Positions 28,229-37,304 of a stretch of 64,000 bases of DNA are shown piece after piece. The translations under genes were made by a program, and so were the position numbers. Every line of letters starts with the position of its first letter. The stretch's first letter is position 1. Origin of the DNA: Photorhabdus caribbeanensis (lineage in GTDB: Bacteria; Pseudomonadota; Gammaproteobacteria; Enterobacterales; Enterobacteriaceae); contig NZ_RCWB01000003.1 in the NCBI RefSeq assembly GCF_018448885.1, positions 124,001 to 188,000 of the forward strand, in the 5' to 3' direction. The notes below the pieces were generated by a model, which was not told the origin of the DNA, made no database searches, and saw nothing but the letters and a program-made list of their open reading frames with translations.

Positions 28229-29446
28229 TCAAGCTTGGTGGTGATTCCTCGACAATGCAGTTACCAGTTGATTAACCCCGGTTGTTACGCTACTGAACTG
28301 GCTATGTTGTTTACGAGTGATCACCACAAACACGCCGATATTTTGTTCGGGGATCATTGCCATATACGTATTGAACCCACCGCCGCCGCCGGTTTTCTGA
28401 TAAATACCTGGTACATCACCACGGCCGTTCATATAAACCCATCCAAGGCCAACGCCATCGGCCTGACCAGCAACATCCATCCCTTTAATTGAAGCCAGAG
28501 TAGAACGTTTAAAATAAATACCTTGTTCGCGGCTGGCGGTTTGTTTACGTAATTGACTGTCTGATGATAAAAATTGCTGCATCCAGCGTTGCATATCTTT
28601 TGGTGTTGAATAAATTCCACCACTGCCTGCCGCAGCAATCGTATTAAGACATGGACTCGGCTTATAACTTTCCATTAAACGAGCACACTGAGAACGGTTT
28701 GGCGTCAGTGTAGTGTCTTTCATGTAATAAGGGCCGGTGATCTTATCGTGTAACAAACGGGTGTATGGCTTACCCGTAGCCTTAGAGAGCGCATCTGCCA
28801 ATAAATCGTAAGCCAGATTGGAATAAGATGCTGTTGTGCCTGGTGCGGAGTCTAATTGAGCTGTTTTTAACCAGGCCCAGCGATTGGCTTGTGTAGGCCA
28901 GACAAAAACAGGGCGCCCCCATTTACCTCCCGGCTGCTCACGAGGTAAGCCACTGGTATGGCTTGCCAGGTGGAATAACCGGATAGGTTGAAGAGGGCTG
29001 TATTGGGGCACCTTCACGCCATAATAACTATAATCCTGCAATGGATCGGTGGAACGCAGGACCTCATCCTCTTCGAGCTTGATCATAACCTCACTGGTCA
29101 TCAGCTTAGTCAGCGAGGCAATACGAATGATTGAATCAGGCTTGGGACGGATGCCGTTTCCTGGACGAGTTTCACCGAAACTGCGGTAAACCGCTTGATT
29201 ATTATCAATCACCACCATCGCCATACCTTGCGCATTGCTGCTGTTGAAAATATCCTGTGCATACTGATCAACCAACTGTGAAGCCAGCTTTTTAGTTCTC
29301 GCATTTCCTTCGAACACTTCCCATTTCAATGGTTGTTTCTTCGGTTGCAGAAACTTTGCTGAATATATTTTATTTGAAGAAGAACAGGCTGTAAGAGCCA
29401 ACATCATGGCAGAAATGGAGAAGATCTTAAAAAACTGTTTATTCAT
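28229..29446 (-). CDS. ampH: Penicillin-binding protein AmpH (DD-carboxypeptidase/endopeptidase)
   Basis: AmpH is a class C beta-lactamase-like peptidoglycan hydrolase with little beta-lactamase activity, involved in peptidoglycan recycling. The ATG at 29446 gives 405 residues and a lipoprotein-type signal (MNKQFFKIFSISAMMLALTAC, lipobox L-T-A-C). An in-frame ATG 39 bases upstream would spoil the signal. Catalytic motifs are S-L-T-K (near 106), Y-S-N (near 203) and K-T-G-G-G-G-G-F near the C-terminus, all as in E. coli AmpH. E. coli AmpH has a normal signal peptide rather than a lipobox, so membrane anchoring here would be a difference. Confidence 0.9.
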   Translation of the reverse strand: MNKQFFKIFSISAMMLALTACSSSNKIYSAKFLQPKKQPLKWEVFEGNARTKKLASQLVDQYAQDIFNSSNAQGMAMVVIDNNQAVYRSFGETRPGNGIRPKPDSIIRIASLTKLMTSEVMIKLEEDEVLRSTDPLQDYSYYGVKVPQYSPLQPIRLFHLASHTSGLPREQPGGKWGRPVFVWPTQANRWAWLKTAQLDSAPGTTASYSNLAYDLLADALSKATGKPYTRLLHDKITGPYYMKDTTLTPNRSQCARLMESYKPSPCLNTIAAAGSGGIYSTPKDMQRWMQQFLSSDSQLRKQTASREQGIYFKRSTLASIKGMDVAGQADGVGLGWVYMNGRGDVPGIYQKTGGGGGFNTYMAMIPEQNIGVFVVITRKQHSQFSSVTTGVNQLVTALSRNHHQA

Positions 29447-29511
29447 TTTGAATTGACCAATCAGGCATATTTCCAGTGAATTCACAAACAGGATAAAGAT
29501 AGCAAAAGCGG

Positions 29512-29604
29512 CTATTTATTCTTTTTAAACAATGCCATCAACGCACCAATGACAATGCCCAAAAAGATCCCAGCGCCAATCCAGCTAATAATCGTCATAA
29601 CCAT
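29512..29604 (-). CDS. Possible 30-residue single-span membrane peptide
   Basis: An ATG at 29604 with a GAGGT site upstream opens a 30-codon frame: MVMTIISWIGAG, then a hydrophobic stretch FLGIVIGALMALF, ending KKNK. The pattern of one glycine-rich helix and a basic tail is that of small inner-membrane proteins. It lies between ampH and leuX on the minus strand. I recognise no named family, and chance cannot be excluded for so short a frame. Confidence 0.45.
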   Translation of the reverse strand: MVMTIISWIGAGIFLGIVIGALMALFKKNK

Positions 29605-29878
29605 TTACCTCATAGTGAACTACCATGCTGAGATTATATAAGGTGATTATAGGTTGTCTATCAGCGTCAGGTGGTTCAGCTAACTATGATTGTAAAAATT
29701 GTCTCGGGGGGAGTTGTTTTTGCTCTGGTTTGTAGAGAAGGAGCTATTTCAGGTGGAAAAGATATTGCTGTGTGTGTTTATTTAGAGCTTTTATGTTCAG
29801 TAATTGAACATACATTTGTGTTGAGAGATGGGTTTGATCTTTTTTTCAACACTTAAACCAAAGTTAGAAGGATAACAG
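29605..29878. other. Intergenic region before leuX
   Basis: No convincing gene. A 61-codon plus-strand frame (29671-29856) lacks a good ribosome site and similarity. The right edge runs into the leuX promoter. Confidence 0.4.
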
Positions 29879-29906
29879 TTGCTAACAGATCGCTGACAGG
29901 TATAAT
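29879..29906 (+). promoter_or_regulatory. leuX promoter
   Basis: TTGCTA and TATAAT are 16 bases apart. The GC-rich discriminator GGCCCTCG after the -10 is typical of stringently controlled tRNA promoters. Transcription would start about 25 bases before the tRNA. Confidence 0.75.
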
Positions 29907-29935
29907 GGCCCTCGTTTTCCGCATACTACTTCAGT

Positions 29936-30020
29936 GCCGAAGTGGCGAAATCGGTAGACGCAGTTGATTCAAAATCAACCGCCTTCGGGTGTGCCGGTTC
30001 GAGTCCGGCCTTCGGCACCA
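29936..30020 (+). tRNA. leuX: tRNA-Leu (anticodon CAA), leuX
   Basis: The 85-base sequence folds as a class II tRNA: acceptor GCCGAAG pairing with CTTCGGC, encoded ACCA end, anticodon stem GTTGA/TCAAC with loop TTCAAAA (CAA at 29970-29972), a long variable arm, and the T-loop GGTTCGAGTCC. It matches enteric leuX closely. leuX is a classic integration site for P4-type islands, and integrase remnants follow directly. Confidence 0.98.
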
Positions 30021-30132
30021 TGACTATGTTCATAGCAGTTCACCAAAGTCCACTTATCCAAGAAAACTCCTTATAAATCAAATAAAATAGTCTATCAAGG
30101 TCTATTATCGTCCGTTGTAATCCACATATCTG

Positions 30133-30170
30133 TGGGGGCATCTTCCGATTCGATTAATAATGTGCCCCCA
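30133..30170 (+). repeat. Inverted repeat in the integrase leader (copy 1)
   Basis: GGGGGCA and TGCCCCC, about 22 bases apart, lie just before the integrase start codon. The same arrangement recurs at 37411-37447 before the second integrase remnant, so it is a conserved part of this integrase family's leader, perhaps for autoregulation. Confidence 0.6.
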
Positions 30171-30172
30171 AC

Positions 30173-31252
30173 ATGAAACTCAATGCCAGGCAAATAGAGG
30201 CAGCAAAGCCAAAAGATAAAGCCTATAAACTCGCTGATGGTGGCGGGTTGTATCTGGAAATTACTCCGAGAGGTTCAAAATACTGGCGTATGAAATACCG
30301 CCGACCTACTGATAAAAAAGAAGACAGGTTAGCATTTGGGGTTTACCCGGTAGTTTCTCTTGCTGATGCCAGAGATAAACGTGATGAGGCTAAAAAACTG
30401 ATAGCTAATGATATAGATCCCAAAGCAACACAGAAAGAGACTCAAGCTGAGGCATCAGGCGAATTCAATTTTGAAACTATTGCTAGGAAATGGCACTCCA
30501 GTAATAAGCGGTGGGGTGACTATAACCGGGCGCGTGTACTGCGCAGCCTTGAACAATACATCTTTCCACATATTGGTAAAATTGATATCCGTCAGTTAAA
30601 GACTAGTCATCTATTAGTACCTATCTGAATGGTGGATGATGCAGGAAAGCATGATGTAGCTCAACGGCTCCAACAGCGGGTAACTGCTATCATGCGCTAT
30701 GCCGTACAAAATGACATTATCGACAGTAATCCGGCTATAGATATGGCTGGGGCGCTGACCATGCCTAAAACTAAACATTATCCTGCATTGCCATCCAATT
30801 GCTTTCCTGAATTATTGGAACGTATAAGTCATTACCGTGGCAGGAAAATTACACGTTTAGCGGTGGTACTGACTTTACTCACTTTTGTGCGTTCTAGTGA
30901 GTTACGTTTTGCACGATGGGATGAAATTGACTTTAATAGTTCAGTGTGGGAGATACCTGGTCAACGAAATCCAATCGAAGGAGTTCGTTATTCTTACCGT
31001 GGCATGAAAATGAAATCAGCCCATATTGTGCCGTTGAGTAATCAGGCAATAGATATCTTACAGCAACTTAAAGAGCTTAGTGGGGACAATGAACGGCTTT
31101 TTCCCGGCGACCATGATCCTAATAAAGTTATGAGCGAAAATACGGTAAATAATGCATTACGAGTGATGGGATATGATACAAAAACGGAAGTATGCGGGCA
31201 TGGTTTCAGAGCGATGGCTTGTAGCGCTTTAGTTGAATCCGCCTACCAATGA
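30173..31252 (+). pseudogene. P4-type tyrosine integrase, interrupted and truncated
   Basis: Two abutting frames in the same phase form one integrase: residues 1-151 (start KLNARQIEAAKPKDKAYKL, then GGGLYLEI and LAFGVYP), an in-frame TGA at 30626-30628, then 207 more codons (HDVAQRLQQRVTAIMRYAV, VRSSELRFARWDEID with the first catalytic Arg, HGFRAMACSAL with the H-x-x-R pair). The TGA falls where a single codon would complete the conserved region, so it is a point nonsense mutation. The end is also lost: the last catalytic His/Trp and the nucleophilic Tyr are missing. It is 152 bases after leuX, so it was the integrase that inserted here, and it should now be inactive. Confidence 0.9.
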
Positions 31253-31416
31253 ACCCATGATCTTTCAAATTATAAATCATTTCTAAATATGGGTTGTAAG
31301 AATCAACGGTTTTGAATAATAACAAAAATGCGGTTAATGTTGATGATGACAATGTTATAAAATCAACATATTTTTTTACATAAACAGGGATGGTTGAAGG
31401 GCTAATGGTAAACATC

Positions 31417-31722
31417 CTATACAAAATGAAGCCAAAGACGAGTGGTAAAATAAATAAAAAATGTGGAAGTTATAATCAAAAAAATATCGATTGTGAAACA
31501 GGTGGCTATTATTATTAATGGGAGAACGAAATAAGAAAAATAATGTTTGGTTTGTAACCTTCTGGGAAGGCTTTGCGAAGTTTCCTGCTCAGGTTTTTTA
31601 GGTGTCTGATATGTTAGATCAACATTACAGTGTATTTCGATTCCATCAATAATACCTTTGAGATTTACATCACCTATTTTTTTACTCTCGCCTTCTGGTA
31701 TTGCTTTGCTGTTTTCGCTCAT
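31417..31722 (-). CDS. Hypothetical protein with C-terminal membrane hairpin
   Basis: The ATG at 31722 (a GTG 15 bases upstream is also possible) gives about 101 residues. The N-terminal half is polar and acidic (MSENSKAIPEGESKKIGDVNL, then GIEIHCNVDLTY). The C-terminal half has two hydrophobic segments (YFVLPLIIIATCFTIDIFLIIT and FFIYFTTRLWL). I do not recognise a family. It lies between the integrase remnant and the four-gene defence-like operon and may be cargo of the first island layer. Confidence 0.55.
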   Translation of the reverse strand: MSENSKAIPEGESKKIGDVNLKGIIDGIEIHCNVDLTYQTPKKPEQETSQSLPRRLQTKHYFSYFVLPLIIIATCFTIDIFLIITSTFFIYFTTRLWLHFV

Positions 31723-31862
31723 TACATTTACCTTCACTTTGATAAGATCAGAACGGTTGGTAACATTCTATTCATTTTTAAAACAAGGAGACAGCATAAC
31801 TTGAATGTTTTTTTAACGTTTCCTATGAATTTTGTTTTACCTTTTCAGACCAAAGGAAGGAA

Positions 31863-31911
31863 AAGCAAGGCAACTCAGAGAAGCGGAGCTTCGATGAGTT
31901 AGCCCTTGCTT
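31863..31911. terminator. Long imperfect hairpin at the end of the defence operon
   Basis: Nested arms AAGCAAGG/CCTTGCTT, AACTCA/TGAGTT and GAAGC/GCTTC form a nearly continuous stem of about 19 pairs. On the minus strand it is followed by TTCCTTCC, so it can act as terminator for the minus-strand operon. It could also be part of a small structured RNA. Confidence 0.6.
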
Positions 31912-31935
31912 TGACATTTGTTGCTAAGAAATTTT

Positions 31936-31965
31936 AAGCCACTCCCTTGTCAAAAGTGGCTTTTT
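31936..31965 (+). terminator. Intrinsic terminator reading plus strand
   Basis: AAGCCACT and AGTGGCTT form a stem followed by TTTT on the plus strand. It lies next to the long hairpin at 31863 but its U-tract faces the other way. Confidence 0.65.
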
Positions 31966-31997
31966 GTAAACGTGAAAATTAATTTTTATAAAAGTAA

Positions 31998-33104
31998 TTA
32001 TAAACTTGAATATCTCGGTCTTAGATAGAAGCGATAAGGTTTATTAAAATAATCTAATTCATAGTATTCTAGATTATAATCAATATCATGATTTTCGTAG
32101 AAGAAAGCATCATCCTTACTGACCTGTGTTTCTGGATCTATAAGATTTTTTCTTCTTGCATCAAAAACTACCAAGTAGGCTTGAGGTAATCTTTCAGGAC
32201 TACTAGTGAACTCGTTATCTATGTACTCAATTAATTGTTTAGCACCTTCTCGTGCCCTGTTTTCGTCATAGGTAGTATAAGGTTTATTAGGATTCTTTGG
32301 TGCGATTTTTAAAGAAGTACCAAGCCATTTTATTTCAATAAGAGCGGTTGCTTTACTGTGAAACCATGAAATTTTTATATCTACGGGTTTTGTATCATCT
32401 GTATTTTGTTCTGCCCTAATATCAGCATCTTTTAATGTCATATTCAAAGCCTGAACGAGAGAGTTACGCATGATATGCTCTGGTTTGTTGGTTAAAAATA
32501 ACCTTGCACCAGCAACTCCATTGTGCCAAATGGATTGAAGAATTTTACATGTTGTCTCTCTCGCCATTTTGATATAGTACGTTTTCAAAGCATCATCTAA
32601 TGAATGGTAAGTTGGCGCACAAAAGTTGCTTGTTATCATTGGTGAAAGAGGAACTACTTCATCAGTAAAGGAGCCAATGTAAAAATGCTCTTTTTTATTA
32701 TTGAGGCTATAAAATATATAATTTTTACGCAATGTTTCGTCATTGTGTAAATAGTTATTTTCAGTTATTGATAAAGCACAGGTTCCATCATCTAAAACTT
32801 CAAAAGATATACATTTGTCTGTTCGTGATGATATTATTGTATGTATGTTTTCAAAACCATAAATAAGTGTGAAATTCCCTTTTTGGAATATCATTTCTTT
32901 ATTGTCAAAGTTTTCAACTTTAATGCAAAACATTAAATTAAAGCTTACACTTTCTGCTGGGAAATGTTGATAAAATATCTTTATCCTGTCCATTAAAAAA
33001 GAAAGTTTATCAGTGCCGTTCTTACCAAAGACTTGATTTGCATGAAGTGTTGGACTACTTGCAATTAAGTCACGAATTCTTCCAAGGTCTGCATTGATAA
33101 ACAT
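31998..33104 (-). CDS. Putative PD-(D/E)XK-type effector of a four-gene defence-like operon
   Basis: The 368-residue product is soluble. Residues about 1-200 show no family I know. The C-terminal part has a restriction-nuclease-like core: Asp in KPVDIKISW near residue 240, then A-L-I-E-I-K-W with E-x-K near residue 257. Basic residues follow, then a helix with GAKQLIEYIDNE, and a strand AYLVVFDARRKN as in Mrr-like folds. This is the usual spacing D-x(~15)-ExK. By position (last in an operon after methylase, ABC ATPase and a small protein) it is the likely nuclease effector. Motif-based; activity not shown. Confidence 0.6.
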   Translation of the reverse strand: MFINADLGRIRDLIASSPTLHANQVFGKNGTDKLSFLMDRIKIFYQHFPAESVSFNLMFCIKVENFDNKEMIFQKGNFTLIYGFENIHTIISSRTDKCISFEVLDDGTCALSITENNYLHNDETLRKNYIFYSLNNKKEHFYIGSFTDEVVPLSPMITSNFCAPTYHSLDDALKTYYIKMARETTCKILQSIWHNGVAGARLFLTNKPEHIMRNSLVQALNMTLKDADIRAEQNTDDTKPVDIKISWFHSKATALIEIKWLGTSLKIAPKNPNKPYTTYDENRAREGAKQLIEYIDNEFTSSPERLPQAYLVVFDARRKNLIDPETQVSKDDAFFYENHDIDYNLEYYELDYFNKPYRFYLRPRYSSL

Positions 33105-33108
33105 AAAC

Positions 33109-33714
33109 TTATCCTTCAGTTCTCATAACACGGGCAGATAACCAAATTACAGCAGGTGATAATAAATCTTTATTTTCTTTCCCAATCATTTTTGATATGA
33201 CATCATATTCGTCATATAAAATATCTATGTTGTCTTCATCATCCAGCAATGGAGCCGCTTGAGCCAGGCTCGTGCTTAAAAACATGCCCGGAGAATTTTT
33301 TATTGCATTTCTGATTGCACCCGATGGTATATTGAGTCCACATTGTAATGCTGTACTGATTAGTTCTCTTCTATTTGCTAAAGATTTGTCATGAGAGAAG
33401 TTATTAAGTTCAGTGGTTATAATATCTTTATTTGGATGAAACAAACCATTATCATCGCTATAAATAAATCCTCTATTCAATAAAAAATCTATGGCGTGCT
33501 GCAATTCGTTAGAAAAAGGGAATCCATATTCTGTTACGGTATATTTATAACCCCAACTACTTATTGACTCACCCTTGAATAAAGCCAAGACACATGATAG
33601 ATAAGAAAAAAGATGATACTCTACAAAAGATATAGGGCGTAGTGATGCCGGCATTTCATCCATTATAATAAGTGAATCAAAGTATGCAGACGGTAGTATT
33701 TGTTTCATGATCAC
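33109..33714 (-). CDS. Small middle-component-like protein of the ABC-ATPase operon
   Basis: The 201-residue protein has no membrane segment or catalytic motif. It is helix-rich with a likely winged-helix-like N-terminal half (YHLFSYLSCVLALF, AIDFLLNRGFIYSDDNGLF). The start overlaps the ATPase stop by four bases, and the next gene starts four bases after its stop, so it is made in fixed ratio with both. In ABC-three-component conflict systems a small middle-component protein occupies exactly this place between the ABC ATPase and the effector. I assign that role by position and size. Confidence 0.55.
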   Translation of the reverse strand: MIMKQILPSAYFDSLIIMDEMPASLRPISFVEYHLFSYLSCVLALFKGESISSWGYKYTVTEYGFPFSNELQHAIDFLLNRGFIYSDDNGLFHPNKDIITTELNNFSHDKSLANRRELISTALQCGLNIPSGAIRNAIKNSPGMFLSTSLAQAAPLLDDEDNIDILYDEYDVISKMIGKENKDLLSPAVIWLSARVMRTEG

Positions 33715-35699
33715 TCCATGGCTTCTTCAATATCGTTATAGGCTCTGGTGAACAAACCCTCCTCACTTTTCTGAACTTCTGTAAGGTTCGTCCATTCTGT
33801 CATTTTTACTATTTGCATACCTTGTTTTTTTTGCAGATTAGCAAGTCTTAATACAAGATACGAACTTCTTAGATTTGCAGTCATAAGTATGAAGTTGTTT
33901 TGTTTCGCATATTTAGAAAACATCGAACCTGCTCTTGCTTCATATGCTATATCTAAAGAACCTTCAGGAGTATCAATAAGTAGTGTAGCCGAACCATTGC
34001 ACATGAATTCAGTTATTGCCATTCTTAATGCAATATCAATAAAAAATCTCTGACTTTCTGATAATTTATCTGAAGTAGTTCTTAGCTTCTTATTCATATG
34101 TAGCGTCAGACCAAATCCGGATTTTGTCTTCGGCTTATGGTGTTCTAAAACTACATCTACTGGCATTCCAATGAATTCTTCTGCTAATTCTCTAAATCTT
34201 AGAACAAAAGATTCTGCGTATATAGAATAATTTACCTTCAACTCTTTTTCATATTTTCTTAATTGCTCTCGGAGTTCATCTCGTTTTTTATAGAAGGCCA
34301 AACTGTTTTTATTAAATTTTTCTTTCTGTGCTTCAAGTTCTTTTATTTCCTGAGTGAAATAATTAGGATTTGGTGTACTCCCTAAAAGAATTGTGCTTCT
34401 ATTGTCATTTTCGAATGAATCAAGCTCTCCTTGTGCTGCTTGTTCATTAGCTTCAGCAATATTTAACTCAGAAATTACCCGGTCTAAAGCTTGATAAGTT
34501 ATCTCAAGCTTTTCTTTAATGTCTGCTCTTTCTATATCGATATTTTTGATTTTTTGAAGTGCGAGTTTATCTGCATCAGAATCATCAATTACTTTCGATA
34601 AGCATAATGGACATTTATTTTTGGATATTATGTCTTCCAGATGTTGAGAAATATCATTTGATTCAGAATTACATAGAGCACATTTATGATATTCTATACT
34701 TACCTTGATCAACGGATGATATCTCAAGTGGCTCATATTAGACAGACGAGATGAAAACTCCTTTCTATATTCAACCTCTAATGCTGAATATTTTGAATTT
34801 AATTCAGCACATTTTACTTCTAAGTCTTTTTTTTCTAAGTTTATATGAGAGGTTCTGTTTTGTGCATATTTTACATTCTCACAGAGTTTTTTATGTCTTT
34901 CTAACGTTTGTGCTTGCGATAAACCATCATCACTATGCTTATCCCTCATCGCTGATAATAATTCATCAATTTGACGTGTTATCTGTTTTGCAGCAAATTT
35001 GGCGTTTCGTCCTCTTGAATCCTCTTTTTCCATTTCATTCCGTAGATTTTCAGCTAAAATAGCCACTGATGGATCTGTTCCAAAAGCAATATATAATGCA
35101 TTTGTTAATATATCGTCATTCCAGAGTAATAAATGTCTTGATTCATCAAATACAGATATAAAATGGAAAAGAAAAATATATTGGCTAAAATCCTTTAATC
35201 CTGTCAGTTCGATTATTTTTTGTTGATAAACTGATTCCATTTCATCAGCATTACTGTTGTTTGTATCTAATGCTATATGTTTATTATTTTCGAGGTCTTC
35301 TATCGATAAGTTTGAAACTTTGCCATCAGAAAATAAATGACGTGTTACTTCTATTTTTGTATTGTTACATTCTAGAAGTACGGATACTTTTGCTCGTTCA
35401 CGTAAGTTTTCACTTATTCGACCGTTAAAATAATCAGTTGTCCTTGTGTTCTTGGTCGCATTCTTAGCATATTCAGGAGTCGTTGAGAAATTTTTCTCAG
35501 TGAGTGGAATCGCCCCGGTTATACAGTACGTAACAGAGTTAAGGAATGTGGACTTTCCTAATCCATTAGCACCGATTAGGCAATAAACATTTTTATTGAC
35601 TTCCGTTATAATATTTGGATTGCTTGTATATAAATCAAAATCGTATAGTCTAACTTGTCTAATTATAGGTAAGGTGATCTTATTTCTTCCGGTGGTCAT
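33711..35699 (-). CDS. ABC/SMC-like ATPase with zinc hook
   Basis: The 662-residue product has the Rad50/RecF-type layout. Walker A G-A-N-G-L-G-K-S-T lies near residues 44-52. Coiled-coil arms (about 225-320 and 365-480) flank a zinc hook with two cysteine pairs (CALC near 340 and CPLC near 360). The ABC signature L-S-E-S-Q-R-F is near 548 and Walker B L-L-I-D-T-P-E-G near 576. Such ATPases sense or clamp DNA ends and gate an effector. It is second in an operon, four bases after the methyltransferase, and overlaps the following small gene. Confidence 0.88.
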   Translation of the reverse strand: MTTGRNKITLPIIRQVRLYDFDLYTSNPNIITEVNKNVYCLIGANGLGKSTFLNSVTYCITGAIPLTEKNFSTTPEYAKNATKNTRTTDYFNGRISENLRERAKVSVLLECNNTKIEVTRHLFSDGKVSNLSIEDLENNKHIALDTNNSNADEMESVYQQKIIELTGLKDFSQYIFLFHFISVFDESRHLLLWNDDILTNALYIAFGTDPSVAILAENLRNEMEKEDSRGRNAKFAAKQITRQIDELLSAMRDKHSDDGLSQAQTLERHKKLCENVKYAQNRTSHINLEKKDLEVKCAELNSKYSALEVEYRKEFSSRLSNMSHLRYHPLIKVSIEYHKCALCNSESNDISQHLEDIISKNKCPLCLSKVIDDSDADKLALQKIKNIDIERADIKEKLEITYQALDRVISELNIAEANEQAAQGELDSFENDNRSTILLGSTPNPNYFTQEIKELEAQKEKFNKNSLAFYKKRDELREQLRKYEKELKVNYSIYAESFVLRFRELAEEFIGMPVDVVLEHHKPKTKSGFGLTLHMNKKLRTTSDKLSESQRFFIDIALRMAITEFMCNGSATLLIDTPEGSLDIAYEARAGSMFSKYAKQNNFILMTANLRSSYLVLRLANLQKKQGMQIVKMTEWTNLTEVQKSEEGLFTRAYNDIEEAME

Positions 35700-35703
35700 G
35701 ATT

Positions 35704-37056
35704 TTACCTTATTTTCTTGAAAACTAAACAATGTTCAGATAGTTCAAATTTACCGCCATGCTGGGAACTACTCCTCATTGAACGTATCTCTCCTTTTTCT
35801 TGGAGAATAAAACCAAGAGGTACTAAGATTTCTTCAAGTATGACACCAACGTCAATATGAACACCTGCATATTGGCTATCACCTATAGCTACTATAGCAT
35901 GATGATTTATAGGTAATATTCTACTAAACTCTTTAAAAATAGTTTGAAGATCTTCGAAATAATTATAAACCATTTCAGGAATGTTTTTGTTCCAAAGCTC
36001 CTTCCTGGATTTATTTAAATTATCGAATACCTTTATTAAGGTCTTAGAATTTAATTCCATGTCGGCATCGAAATTCCATTTCGCTTGAACATGAGAACGA
36101 AATGTTTGATTCCTTAGTTTTTTGTTGTCAATGTTATTTTTAAGGTAGTCTAACATCCATAACTCAATATTATAGACATCAGTATAATCAAAAGAATTAG
36201 GGTAAGGGGGTGAGAAAATAATAACGTCTGCTTTTTCAATATCTTTTAAAAGCTTTCTTGTATCACCGTTATGAATTAAGTGTGTACTATTATTTTGTGT
36301 GTAAAATAATTCAATGTCTTCCAGTGCATTATATACTGCCTTGTTCATAGATCTAATTACATCATGCCCTGTTTTAACTCTTGAATCCCAATTACGTCTA
36401 TATCTTCTACCTTTACCATTAACAATAGCATTGCTATTTTCAATAAGAACTGAACCTAATAATACCTTGAATAAACGAGCTTCATCATCCGACATTACTT
36501 TCGAACTCCGGAGCAATGCTCTGATAGTAGAATATGTATTTTTATAGAATATGAATCTACCTTTTATCCCCGGTTCTGTAAAAGATAAAGGCATACCTGG
36601 AGTTAACAAGAAATCATCGGTAATAATTTCTAAATTATTAATTATCTTTTTATACTCCTTCAAAAAACTTTCAGGAGAGACATAATTTAATTTCACTGAG
36701 ACTAAGTCTGATAGAAATGGATTAACTTCTGTTCCAATTGAATTGATTCCCATCATTTTGCAGGTGACGGCAGTTGTTCCACTCCCCAAAAATGGATCTA
36801 AACATGTATTGACTTCATATGGTAATGAGGCTAGGGTGTCAACGACGAACTTTGGAGAAAAGGCTTCCTTAAAGCGGAACCAACGTTGAAATGGGAGGTT
36901 TATTGTCCCTTGGTTGGAAGATGTTGGAGCTTTTTCATTATATTTTGAAAGCCACTTGCTGAAGTTATCGTGTTCACTCTTGGCAATGAACCTGAAAGAG
37001 TTGGTAATAGTTTCATTGATTTCTGACTGCCAGAATGACATATCTCGTATATCCAT
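35704..37056 (-). CDS. DNA methyltransferase (N6-adenine/N4-cytosine type) of the defence-like operon
   Basis: The 450-residue protein has the SAM-binding motif D-P-F-L-G-S-G-T-T (residues about 84-95) before the catalytic motif S-P-P-Y (near 282, SPPYPNSFDY), so it is a beta-class amino-methyltransferase layout. The region between may hold target recognition. As first gene of the operon (methylase, ABC ATPase, small protein, PD-(D/E)XK-like protein) it could mark self DNA so that the ATPase-nuclease complex attacks only unmodified DNA. AT-rich base use differs from the housekeeping genes. Whether it is cognate to the nuclease is an inference. Confidence 0.85.
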   Translation of the reverse strand: MDIRDMSFWQSEINETITNSFRFIAKSEHDNFSKWLSKYNEKAPTSSNQGTINLPFQRWFRFKEAFSPKFVVDTLASLPYEVNTCLDPFLGSGTTAVTCKMMGINSIGTEVNPFLSDLVSVKLNYVSPESFLKEYKKIINNLEIITDDFLLTPGMPLSFTEPGIKGRFIFYKNTYSTIRALLRSSKVMSDDEARLFKVLLGSVLIENSNAIVNGKGRRYRRNWDSRVKTGHDVIRSMNKAVYNALEDIELFYTQNNSTHLIHNGDTRKLLKDIEKADVIIFSPPYPNSFDYTDVYNIELWMLDYLKNNIDNKKLRNQTFRSHVQAKWNFDADMELNSKTLIKVFDNLNKSRKELWNKNIPEMVYNYFEDLQTIFKEFSRILPINHHAIVAIGDSQYAGVHIDVGVILEEILVPLGFILQEKGEIRSMRSSSQHGGKFELSEHCLVFKKIR

Positions 37057-37304
37057 AAATTTATTTTCTTCCTTATATCATATTTTTGCATGAAAATCAA
37101 TGAATTATATTTTTTTTATTTTCATTGATAATAAATGTCGATATTTGTAGTAATAAATAAAATTGTACGAAAATAAATTATTCACATAATATCATTTTTA
37201 TAAATGAAAATTTTTTGTTCGATTATCACAAACTTGGACTGATGGTATCTTAATTAATAGGTTTTATTTTAATCCATTAAGATCATAAGGATAGTTGCGA
37301 TGTA

